Below are positions 9,419-16,055 of a DNA stretch of 64,000 nucleotides, piece after piece. Where the stretch lies: contig JAZNVB010000026.1 in NCBI GenBank assembly GCA_045592585.1, positions 9,187-73,186 on the forward strand, read 5' to 3'. Position 1 is the stretch's first letter; each line of letters starts with the position of its first letter. Below the pieces are notes generated by a model, which did not search any database, was not told where the DNA came from, and saw only the letters and a list, made by a program, of their open reading frames with translations. Both the position numbers and the translations under genes were made by a program. Source of the DNA: SIG440 sp045592585 (GTDB lineage Bacteria > Bacillota > Clostridia > Monoglobales > Monoglobaceae).

Positions 9419-9446
9419 AAAAAATGCGGCAACCGAAGCTGCCGCA
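9419..9446 (-). terminator. Intrinsic terminator on minus strand, end of 6S-like transcript
   Basis: On the minus strand TGCGGCA and TGCCGCA pair around GCTTCGGT and run into six T. It follows the closing stem of the 6S-like RNA by about 24 bases and precedes the 58-residue ORF. Confidence 0.85.
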
Positions 9447-9469
9447 CAAAAAATGCAAACTCCGATTGT

Positions 9470-9630
9470 TGTCACACAATTTAAACAGATAGGTAGTGGC
9501 ATAGCACATTATATCCTCTGGAATTTGCATTTTTATCAAATTCACAAAATATAATGTGCTTAACCAGGGTATAAAATACCCATAAAAATAAAAAACAACA
9601 CCTATTTTCAATTGTTTAAATTATGTGACA
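9470..9630 (-). ncRNA. ssrS: Candidate 6S RNA
   Basis: The 161-base region folds as one long hairpin with a central open region. Closing stem: 9613-9630 pairs with 9470-9487 over 18 positions, with a single G-U wobble on the minus strand (an A-C mismatch on plus). Inner closing helix: 9600-9605 with 9489-9494. Apical stem: 9549-9560 with 9503-9514, then 9537-9543 with 9521-9527. A small hairpin (9567-9581) sits in the central bulge. This closing stem / bulge / apical stem plan, the size, a promoter whose start would fall at 9629-9630 and a downstream terminator match 6S RNA, the regulator of sigma-A RNA polymerase. Identity is inferred from architecture only. Confidence 0.62.
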
Positions 9631-9635
9631 ATATT

Positions 9636-9664
9636 ATGATAACACAAAACAAGGGAAAATACAA
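9636..9664 (-). promoter_or_regulatory. Promoter of the 6S-like RNA
   Basis: Minus strand TTGTAT (9664-9659), 17-base spacer, TATCAT (9641-9636). The predicted start, 6-7 bases downstream, is the first base of the closing stem. Confidence 0.6.
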
Positions 9665-9683
9665 TAGAAAACTTATAAAAATG

Positions 9684-10562
9684 TTATTTTTCTTTAATTA
9701 AATCAAGAAATTTCTGTGCCGCGGGCGACAGGGTGTTGTGCTTTAAATATGCATAACCGATATGTCTTGTGGGCAAACTTGGGTTAAGTGCAAGCTTTTG
9801 CACGTTGCCAAGCTGCAGACTCTCTTTTGAGAATTCTTCAACCACGCAGGAGATGCCCAGATGGATGGAGGCAAACCTTAACAAAAGCTCGTGGGCGGCA
9901 ACTTCAATCTGCGGCGTTAAGGATATGTGCTTTTTGCCAAATTCCTCGTCGAGAAAGCGTCGGGAGATTGAGTTCTTTTCAAGGAGTATCAGGGGTTCTT
10001 TTGCAATGTCCTCCCAACTGTATTTTTGCCTGAGTTTTTGCTCGGGACCTGCAACAAATATATCGTGTATTTCAAGGCAAGGTTCGATTGTCAGCTCGTC
10101 ATCCTGGGCAGGAAGGCTTACAAAGGCAAGCTCGGCTGTTCCGTCCTTCACAAGCTGCAGCATATGATATGAATATGAGTTTGCCATTTCAATTCTTATG
10201 CCGGGGAAAAGCCTGTGGAACTTTTCAAGATAAGGCAAAAGATAATGGGCGGTTATGGTATCTGCAGCGGCAATAATCAGCGAGCCGCTGTCAAGGTGGT
10301 GCAGCCTTGCAAGAAGGGTTTCGCCTTGCTCTATTGATTGCACTGCACTTTCAACCTTCTGAAAAAGAAGCTGACCCTCCTTTGTAAGAGTCACCCCCCT
10401 GCGTGAACGGTTAAATAAAACGGTGCCCAGATCCTCTTCAAGCTGGTGTATACACTGGGATATTGCCGACTGCGAAATAAACAGGTGCCGCGCCGCTGTG
10501 GAGAACGAGGCATATCTTGCGGTTTCGTAAAAAATTTTGTAATAATCGAGTTTTGTTTTCAT
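9684..10562 (-). CDS. LysR family transcriptional regulator
   Basis: A 292-residue LysR-type regulator with an N-terminal winged helix-turn-helix (FSTAARHLFISQSAISQCIHQLEEDLGTVLFNRSRRGVTLT, shown in part by the key SQSAISQ recognition helix) and a C-terminal effector domain. Related to the CysL/YwfK group by overall pattern, ligand unknown. SD AAGGAGAG precedes the ATG. It is divergent from the CofE-like gene, with 458 bases between, so that gene is a natural candidate target. Confidence 0.9.
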   Translation of the reverse strand: MKTKLDYYKIFYETARYASFSTAARHLFISQSAISQCIHQLEEDLGTVLFNRSRRGVTLTKEGQLLFQKVESAVQSIEQGETLLARLHHLDSGSLIIAAADTITAHYLLPYLEKFHRLFPGIRIEMANSYSYHMLQLVKDGTAELAFVSLPAQDDELTIEPCLEIHDIFVAGPEQKLRQKYSWEDIAKEPLILLEKNSISRRFLDEEFGKKHISLTPQIEVAAHELLLRFASIHLGISCVVEEFSKESLQLGNVQKLALNPSLPTRHIGYAYLKHNTLSPAAQKFLDLIKEK

Positions 10563-10599
10563 ATAAGCTCTCCTTATTACTGTTGTAAGTATTATCTAC

Positions 10600-10628
10600 T
10601 TTACTTATATTTATATTTGTAGTATAAT
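10600..10628 (+). promoter_or_regulatory. Promoter upstream of the tandem structured repeats and cofE-like gene
   Basis: TTTACT (10600-10605), 17-base spacer, TATAAT (10623-10628). It lies upstream of both repeat copies, so they would be transcribed as a long 5' leader. A LysR site may overlap (TTGTAAGTATTATCTACTTTA region). Confidence 0.7.
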
Positions 10629-10665
10629 GGCTATGATAACAAATGTCAATACATTGGAGGAATTT

Positions 10666-10840
10666 AATGTGAATGTTTTTTCACATTATTGCCTCCGGCA
10701 GATTTGATTGCCCATGCGAAATTTTTTTCGCTTTCGCTCAAAAACGCATATGGGCGTAAAAATCTCTTATCATTCCTTGCCATACGGATAAGAGAAATTT
10801 AATTATATTTGTGCCGACGTATGGCGGCGGAATGGAGATT
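10666..10840 (+). repeat. Structured SD-carrying repeat, copy A1 (cofE leader, first of tandem pair)
   Basis: Preceded by GGAGGAATTT, which looks like an original SD. P1: AATGTGAA (10666-10673) with TTCACATT (10680-10687); the C-G pair seen in other copies is replaced by T-A, a compensatory change. P2: 10710-10718 with 10745-10755. P3: TCTCTTATC (10763-10771) with GATAAGAGA (10787-10795). Pseudoknot: loop GCCATACG (10779-10786) with CGTATGGC (10818-10825), plus ATTCC with GGAAT. Ends in ATGGAGATT, which abuts copy A2. Confidence 0.88.
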
Positions 10841-11020
10841 AACGTGAAAGTTCCTTTCCCGTTAAGCCTCCGGCAGATTTGATTGCCCATGCGAATTTTT
10901 TTTCGCTTTCGCTCAAAAACGCATATGGGCGTAAAAATCTCTTATCATTCCTTGCCATACGGATAAGAGAAATTTAAAATTATATTTGTGCCGACGTATG
11001 GCGGCGGAATGGAGATTTTT
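10841..11020 (+). repeat. Structured SD-carrying repeat, copy A2 (directly before cofE-like start)
   Basis: Nearly identical to A1 apart from the P1 arm. P1: 10841-10850 with 10854-10863, one mismatch. P2: GCCCATGCG with CGCATATGGGC. P3: 10938-10946 with 10962-10970. Pseudoknot: 10954-10961 with 10995-11002, 8 bp. Anti-SD: AAAAATCTC (10933-10941) is complementary to GAGATTTTT (11012-11020), which covers the SD just before the ATG at 11021. The anti-SD overlaps the P3 5' arm by four bases, so the two helices would compete. Confidence 0.9.
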
Positions 11021-12211
11021 ATGGAAAGAAGAGTAGGTACAGTTTCAAGAGGTATCCGTTGCCCAATTATCCGTAAGGGCGATGATATAGCTACAATCGT
11101 AGTAAACAGTGTTACAGAGGCGGCTCAGATTGAAGGGTTTGAACTTCGCGACCGTGATGTTGTTGCAGTTACAGAATCTATTGTTGCACGTGCACAGGGC
11201 AACTATGCATCTGTTGACGCTATCGCAAAGGATGTATGCACAAAGCTTGGCGGCGGCACAATCGGTGTTATTTTTCCAATTCTCAGCCGCAATCGTTTTG
11301 CTATCTGTTTAAGAGGTATTGCAAAGGGTGCAAAAAAGATAGTTCTTATGCTCAACTATCCCAGCGACGAGGTTGGCAATGCGTTGGTATCACTTGACCA
11401 GCTTGACAATGCGGGCGTTAATCCTTATTCTGATGTTCTTACCGAAGCAAAATATCGCGAGCTTTTTGGCGAGAATCCACATCCCTTCACAGGTGTTGAT
11501 TATATAAAATACTATGGTGATTTGATTAAGTCCTGCGGCGCAGAGGTTGAAATAATTTTGGCAAATGACCCCAGAGTTATCCTTAAGTACACAGATTGCG
11601 TTCTTAACTGTGACATTCACAGCCGTGTTCGCACAAAGAGAATTTTAAAGGATGCAGGCGCAAAATGCGTTGTTGGTCTTGACGAAATTCTGTCAGAGTC
11701 TGTTGACGGCAGCGGATTTAACTCAAGATATGGTTTGCTTGGCTCAAACAAGTCAACTGAAGACACAGTTAAGCTCTTCCCCAACGAATGTTTTGATTTG
11801 GTTGAAAATATTCAGGCACAGCTTTTAGAGAAGACAGGTAAGCATATCGAGGTTATGGTTTACGGCGATGGCGCCTTCAAAGACCCCCAGGGCAAAATCT
11901 GGGAGCTTGCTGACCCGATAGTTTCACCTGCATACACAAAAGGGCTTGAGGGTACACCTAACGAGCTTAAGCTCAAATATCTTGCAGATAATGATTTTGC
12001 AGAACTCAAGGGCGAGGAACTGAAAAAGGCAATTGAGGGTGCAATCAAGCAAAAGGATGGCGACCTTGTTGGCAATATGGCATCTCAGGGCACAACCCCA
12101 AGACGCCTTACCGACCTTATCGGTTCACTTTGTGACCTTACAAGCGGCTCGGGCGACAAGGGCACACCGGTTGTTCTTGTTCAGGGCTACTTTGATAATT
12201 TGACAGACTAA
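11021..12211 (+). CDS. CofE-like coenzyme F420-0:L-glutamate ligase family protein
   Basis: A 396-residue protein of the F420 ligase (CofE) fold family, recognisable from the N-terminal VGTVSRGIRCPIIRKGDD, VAVTESIVARAQGN, and the later LGSNKSTEDTVKLFP and VMVYGDGAFKDP segments. Longer than archaeal CofE (about 250 aa) and like homologues annotated in many Clostridia that seem to lack F420, so it may add glutamate or another amino acid to a different acceptor. The ATG at 11021 uses GGAG supplied by the upstream repeat. A GTG at 10988 inside the repeat is in frame and would add VPTYGGGMEIF, but it lacks an SD. Divergent from a LysR gene. Confidence 0.78.
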   Translation: MERRVGTVSRGIRCPIIRKGDDIATIVVNSVTEAAQIEGFELRDRDVVAVTESIVARAQGNYASVDAIAKDVCTKLGGGTIGVIFPILSRNRFAICLRGIAKGAKKIVLMLNYPSDEVGNALVSLDQLDNAGVNPYSDVLTEAKYRELFGENPHPFTGVDYIKYYGDLIKSCGAEVEIILANDPRVILKYTDCVLNCDIHSRVRTKRILKDAGAKCVVGLDEILSESVDGSGFNSRYGLLGSNKSTEDTVKLFPNECFDLVENIQAQLLEKTGKHIEVMVYGDGAFKDPQGKIWELADPIVSPAYTKGLEGTPNELKLKYLADNDFAELKGEELKKAIEGAIKQKDGDLVGNMASQGTTPRRLTDLIGSLCDLTSGSGDKGTPVVLVQGYFDNLTD

Positions 12212-12225
12212 TATTTACTAAGAGT

Positions 12226-12271
12226 CAAGACGCATCAGGATAGGTGATGGTTTATTCTGATGTGTCTTTTT
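12226..12271 (+). terminator. Intrinsic terminator after cofE-like gene
   Basis: AGACGCATCAG (12228-12238) pairs with CTGATGTGTCT (12257-12267) with one G-T pair, followed by a T-run. Confidence 0.85.
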
Positions 12272-12305
12272 GGTCTTAACATTAAATTATTTTTTTAATG
12301 GGGTG

Positions 12306-13112
12306 ATGATTTTGGATAGCGCAAAAGTAATTGAAAAATGGTATAGGGAGTTAAACTTCAACTCTCGGTATGACGTGGAGTTTTATGAGGCTTTGAGAGA
12401 AATTAAAATAGAAGATTGTAAAATAGATGAATACGATACAAAAGAAAAGAATGGAAAGAAAAATTTCCTATCGTATTTATATATGTGTGAGGAATTGTCA
12501 AAGCAATATAAACAAAAAGGCATATCAGAAGGAATTCTTTATGATACTCTGTCTGATATAGGCAGATGGCTGGATACCTGGAGCGAGCTTGAGGAAGGAC
12601 TTTACCTGGGAGAATTAAATTGGCTTAAACGTCATCTCAGTATGAAGCTTTTTAAGCTTGGCAGATTGCAATTTGCTTTTGGTAAGGCAAGTTGCGATCT
12701 TGCCGAAAAAAACATTAAAAAAGGGGATAATGTAATTGAGGTACACATCCCGGCAGAAGGACCTCTTTTAAAGTCGGAATGTGAAAAATCTTTTGAAATG
12801 GCAAAAAAATTCTTTAAAGAGTTTTATCCTGATTATGAATATAAATATTTTACCTGCCATTCATGGCTTATGGACAGCAGCTTGAAAAATCTTTTGAAAA
12901 GCGACAGTAATATGCTGATGTTTCAGGATTTATTTGAAGTGTTCGAGCCTGAGGAGTCATACTCAATACTTAAATATGTGTTTAAATGGAATACAACAAA
13001 AGAAAATCTTAATTCCTGCGTAGATTCTTCAAGCTTTGCGAGAAGGGTTAAGGAATGGATAAATGATGGCGGAAAGTTCTATGAAGCGCTGGGTGTTATT
13101 GAAGCAAACTAA
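12306..13112 (+). CDS. Acyltransferase-domain protein of unknown function (GNAT-related)
   Basis: About 268 residues with no signal peptide or membrane segment. The order of a helical N-terminal half followed by VIEVHIPAEGPLLKSECEKSFEMAKKFF, PDYEYKYFTCHSWLM and a C-terminal region resembles Clostridia proteins annotated as acyltransferase domain-containing (a split GNAT-like N-acyltransferase). Start uncertain: ATG 12306 or TTG 12312; GGGGTGAT sits better for the TTG (8 bases from GGGG). The gene follows the cofE-like terminator and precedes the creatininase promoter, so it appears monocistronic, but no promoter was identified for it. Function not established. Confidence 0.6.
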   Translation: MILDSAKVIEKWYRELNFNSRYDVEFYEALREIKIEDCKIDEYDTKEKNGKKNFLSYLYMCEELSKQYKQKGISEGILYDTLSDIGRWLDTWSELEEGLYLGELNWLKRHLSMKLFKLGRLQFAFGKASCDLAEKNIKKGDNVIEVHIPAEGPLLKSECEKSFEMAKKFFKEFYPDYEYKYFTCHSWLMDSSLKNLLKSDSNMLMFQDLFEVFEPEESYSILKYVFKWNTTKENLNSCVDSSSFARRVKEWINDGGKFYEALGVIEAN

Positions 13113-13167
13113 TAGCTCAAAGGAAAATTATTATTGACATGAGCATGAGTTTTATTGCATCATTTAA

Positions 13168-13196
13168 TTGACAAGATTAGCAAGTTATTATATAAT
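13168..13196 (+). promoter_or_regulatory. Sigma-A promoter of creatininase-like gene
   Basis: TTGACA (13168-13173), 17 bases, TATAAT (13191-13196): full consensus, predicting strong constitutive activity unless repressed. Confidence 0.92.
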
Positions 13197-13256
13197 AATT
13201 AAGGTTATGTTGCTTTTAAAATTAAACTATTATTAAATTTCCAAGGGGGCTATATT

Positions 13257-13994
13257 ATGCAACTAATTAACATGTTTCACGACCAAATTGAAGATGCCGT
13301 AAAAAGAAAGGTGCCATTTATTATACCTATTGGTACTATTGAATATCATGCGCATCACGCATCTTGCGGAACAGATACCATGGTGGTAAACGGATGTCTT
13401 CGTGAACTTGAGAAGGAAAAGGAAGTAGTAATTTGTCCGCCTATCTGGTATGGTGTTGCGTCATATGCAGTATGTGCTCCAAAGCCTGACCATATACACG
13501 TTGACGAAGATACATATGCTCAATACTTATATTGCATTCTTAAATCAATGATTGCAGGCGGTATAAAAAATATCTATCTTGTTCCCCATCATCAGACAGA
13601 AGGCGCAGGCCTTATGCCAATGACTATCGCGTGTCACAAGGCAGCAAAGAAGGTTACAATGGAATATATGGAAGAAACTCTTGGCAAAGGTTGGTGGGGC
13701 AGCGATTCTTATGCTGATTATTATGAAAACCTTGGCGGCGGAGAAGATCCCTTCTCATACATCAAGGTTATTCCTCTTATCGGTGCTGATGCACAGATAA
13801 AATGCGGTGGTTTTGACCATGCAGGCAAATGGGAAACCAGCTTAATGATGGGCACCTATCCCGAGAATGTTGATTTAAGCCGTTGTGCTCAGAATACCGA
13901 ATGGTTTGCAGAAAGTGCAAAAGAAGCATCTGAAGAAACCGGAAAACATATGGTTGAGTGCACACTTGAATGGCTTCGTGAAGCAATTAATTAA
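13257..13994 (+). CDS. Creatininase family amidohydrolase
   Basis: A 245-residue metal-dependent amidohydrolase of the creatininase fold (creatininase, FAPy deformylase, mycofactocin-peptidase relatives). Metal-binding PIGTIEYHAHHASCGTDT keeps the Glu, His and Asp of the family motif; VPHHQTEG replaces the usual NGHGGN; FDHAGKWETSLMMG keeps the conserved Glu. Substrate therefore cannot be inferred; creatinine is possible but not shown. SD AGGGGGC and a consensus promoter precede it. Neighbours on the opposite strand are a rhodopsin-transducer-like protein and a creatinase-like M24 protein, suggesting a small degradative module for an amide or guanidino compound. Confidence 0.85.
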   Translation: MQLINMFHDQIEDAVKRKVPFIIPIGTIEYHAHHASCGTDTMVVNGCLRELEKEKEVVICPPIWYGVASYAVCAPKPDHIHVDEDTYAQYLYCILKSMIAGGIKNIYLVPHHQTEGAGLMPMTIACHKAAKKVTMEYMEETLGKGWWGSDSYADYYENLGGGEDPFSYIKVIPLIGADAQIKCGGFDHAGKWETSLMMGTYPENVDLSRCAQNTEWFAESAKEASEETGKHMVECTLEWLREAIN

Positions 13995-14003
13995 TATAAT
14001 AAA

Positions 14004-14042
14004 AAACATCCGCCTGAAACATAATCAGGTGGATGTTTTTTT
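14004..14042. terminator. Bidirectional terminator between convergent genes
   Basis: AAACATCCGCCTGA pairs with TCAGGTGGATGTTT (one wobble) with T-runs on both strands; serves the creatininase-like gene (+) and the transducer-like gene (-). Confidence 0.9.
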
Positions 14043-14053
14043 GAACTATTTTA

Positions 14054-14419
14054 TTATTCAGAATAACCAAGTGTTGTATAGAATGCAAGATTTGCCTGAG
14101 TGTTGTCAAGTCTGCCGTACTGAAGAACAATAGGGGTATTGCTTGAAACCTTCATAGCATACTGTGTTTCAAAAGGAACTTTAAAACCGCACATATGGTC
14201 GATATTGTTCATTCTGAAGCACTTAACTCTCTTTGCACCAACCTCCCAAACAATGCCTGTGTGGGGTTCTTTATCTGTGAAATAAATGCTTACATCTATT
14301 TTTGCATCTGTATCAGAATCATTAACGATAATAACTGACTCGTGGCCTTTTGCAACGCCTTCGCCTTCCTGAGGAAGTTCACAGTCAGGAATTATCCATT
14401 CTTTTTTACCAATAGCCAT
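14054..14419 (-). CDS. Sensory rhodopsin transducer-like (ASRT family) protein
   Basis: A 121-residue beta-sandwich protein matching the Anabaena sensory rhodopsin transducer family (PF07100): motif order ESVIIVNDSDTDAKIDVSIYFTDKEP, then VGAKRVKCFRMNNI and TPIVLQYGRLDNTQANLA. No rhodopsin is present in the window, and in Firmicutes this family occurs in catabolic clusters, where it may bind a small sugar-like ligand or DNA. I chose ATG 14419, which has GGAGAG 7 bases upstream; the upstream TTG overlaps that SD. It shares the minus strand with the creatinase-like gene behind it. Confidence 0.75.
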   Translation of the reverse strand: MAIGKKEWIIPDCELPQEGEGVAKGHESVIIVNDSDTDAKIDVSIYFTDKEPHTGIVWEVGAKRVKCFRMNNIDHMCGFKVPFETQYAMKVSSNTPIVLQYGRLDNTQANLAFYTTLGYSE

Positions 14420-14450
14420 TTTTATTCTCTCCAATCAATTAGATTTATAT

Positions 14451-14481
14451 AAGGAGCTGTCGCAAAATGCGGCAGCTCCTT
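14451..14481. terminator. Strong hairpin upstream of transducer-like gene
   Basis: AAGGAGCTGTCGC and GCGGCAGCTCCTT form 13 pairs (one G-T) around AAAAT. On the minus strand it could end transcripts from the creatinase-like gene; the T-run there is poor, so an mRNA-stabilising or mobile-element-derived hairpin is also possible. Confidence 0.5.
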
Positions 14482-14482
14482 T

Positions 14483-14702
14483 GGGGTGGACGCAAAATAG
14501 TGCAGATTGGACAAACTGAGACCCGATGCTGTATGCGGATACTGCGAGAGGCGAAGTTTGTTCAAAACGCAAAGCATCTGCAATTGAAATTTGTTGCATA
14601 ACAAATTTCTACCTTGGTTTTTTTAGCCTTTATATTCTTTGAAAATGGCTGCATTAAGCCTTTTGCACACTTTGCGTGGTCTGTGCATTTTGCTACTGCC
14701 CC
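14483..14702. repeat. Non-coding 220-bp segment bounded by imperfect inverted repeats
   Basis: The left end starts GGGGTGGACGCAAAATAG and the right end, read on the other strand, starts GGGGCAGTAGCAAAATGC; both continue into CAGA and a CAAA-containing tract. Inside is a perfect hairpin AAATTTGTT-GCAT-AACAAATTT and no convincing ORF. Looks like a small MITE-like element or decayed insertion between the transducer-like and creatinase-like genes. No target duplication was confirmed. Confidence 0.4.
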
Positions 14703-14706
14703 TAAA

Positions 14707-15879
14707 TTAGAAACCGAGTTCGATGATACCTTTCTTCAGATAGTCTGTCATCTTGTGGCAGCCATCTTTTGTGATAGCGGCACCGATTTCCCATCTGCAG
14801 CCGAAGCCGTCGCCCATGATGAATGTGTCAACCTGGAATGTCATATTTTCTTCCAGCTTGTAAGTTGAGTCTGTTTCCATCCAGGGTGGCTCAACCTCGA
14901 TCATACCTGTTCCGTGACAAGGTCCGTAAACATAGCTGTCTTTGAAACCATTTTCAACATACATATTATAGAAATTCTTAGCAACGCTATCTGCCATAAC
15001 GCCAGCTTTGAGCTGGTCGATTGTCCAGTCGTGAGCTTCCTTACAGAATTCAACAACTCTTCTTCTTTCACCTTCGAGCTTACCCATAGCGATGGGAAGA
15101 CCGATAGCAGGTGAATAACCGTCAATCTTAGCAGAAAGGTTAAGCTGAACGATATCGTTCTTGCCAATTGTTCTGTAGCCTGAACGTGAAATTGCGTGGC
15201 TTGTTGACTTTTCGCTGAATACATACATAGGAAGACCTTCGTATTCTGCGCCTTCTTCGTAGATAACCTTCTGTGCGATACCAACCATCTGAAGTTCGGT
15301 TACGCCGGGCTTAAGGTTGCGGATAACTTCGTCTGTTGCAATGTCAACGATTCTGAAGCCTTCCTGAATACAAGCAAGCTCGTTAGCTGACTTAATCTTT
15401 CTCAGGTTAACCATAATATCGTTGCACTTAACGATTTCAGCTTCAGGATAGCTGTCCTTAAGACCTTCATAGATGGGGAGTGTGCACTCTACATAGCTAC
15501 CAAGACCAATCTTGATTTTGCTGCCTGTAACACCGATAGCCTTGAATACATCATTAAATGTATCAGCATGAAGCTCGGGGTAAGAGGGGTCGGCTGATTC
15601 TCTGAATTCTCTCAGGCAGAATACCTTTTCAATCTTGCCAACGTCTTTAGCAAAGATGATACATTCAGGACCAACCATAAGTGCTGCTTCGCCTGTTGCA
15701 GAGATAGCAACACCTGCACGTTCAAACAGAGGCCAGAAACCGCTGAAATATCTAGCGTTTGCGTAGTCTGACTCGGTGGAACATACAACCATTACATCCA
15801 GACCTTTTTCTGCAACGAGCTTTGCTGCTCTTGCAATTCTTTCTTTGTACTCATAATCGGGAATACAAATTCTTGACAT
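14707..15879 (-). CDS. Creatinase/aminopeptidase P (M24) family protein lacking metal ligands
   Basis: A 390-residue pita-bread-fold protein with the N-terminal creatinase domain (residues 10-155) and C-terminal M24 domain. Metal-binding positions of active M24 peptidases are altered: the usual D-x-G...GYxxD is QLNLSAKIDGYSPA, and the FTIEPG Glu is Asp in TFQVDTF; the His in GPCHGTGM and Glu in RWEIGAAIT remain. Creatinase itself is metal-free, so a hydrolase acting on a creatine-like C-N bond is more likely than a peptidase. SD GGAG precedes ATG 15879. The nearby creatininase-like gene strengthens this but substrate is unproven. Confidence 0.82.
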   Translation of the reverse strand: MSRICIPDYEYKERIARAAKLVAEKGLDVMVVCSTESDYANARYFSGFWPLFERAGVAISATGEAALMVGPECIIFAKDVGKIEKVFCLREFRESADPSYPELHADTFNDVFKAIGVTGSKIKIGLGSYVECTLPIYEGLKDSYPEAEIVKCNDIMVNLRKIKSANELACIQEGFRIVDIATDEVIRNLKPGVTELQMVGIAQKVIYEEGAEYEGLPMYVFSEKSTSHAISRSGYRTIGKNDIVQLNLSAKIDGYSPAIGLPIAMGKLEGERRRVVEFCKEAHDWTIDQLKAGVMADSVAKNFYNMYVENGFKDSYVYGPCHGTGMIEVEPPWMETDSTYKLEENMTFQVDTFIMGDGFGCRWEIGAAITKDGCHKMTDYLKKGIIELGF

Positions 15880-16016
15880 AAAAACATCTCCTGTCTTTAA
15901 TATAATTTTTCGGGGATACCACCCCGTTTAATTTTTCTTACATTAAATATACCATAAAAAATGCTTTTTGTCTTTGAACTATATTCACTAAAATTTGCAC
16001 AATCGTAAATTTATTT

Positions 16017-16052
16017 AAAATGGGGATGATAAAATTGTATCACCCCCATTTT
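16017..16052 (-). terminator. Terminator of the ctsR-clpC operon
   Basis: AAAATGGGG-A-TGATA and TATCA-C-CCCCATTTT form a long stem around AAATTG, three bases after the clpC stop on the minus strand, followed there by T-rich sequence. Confidence 0.85.
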
Positions 16053-16055
16053 AAA

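Noticed and set aside
9417..9611. 64-residue minus-strand ORF and the longer N-terminal frame of the 58-residue protein
   Set aside because: Both run through the 6S-like RNA or its terminator hairpin and lack an SD.
10666..11020. CRISPR or simple tandem repeat
   Set aside because: Only two long units with no spacers, each with a defined fold and related single copies elsewhere in the window.
10988..11020. GTG 10988 as the start of the cofE-like protein
   Set aside because: It lies within the repeat next to the pseudoknot strand and has no SD; ATG 11021 has GGAG at 6 bases.
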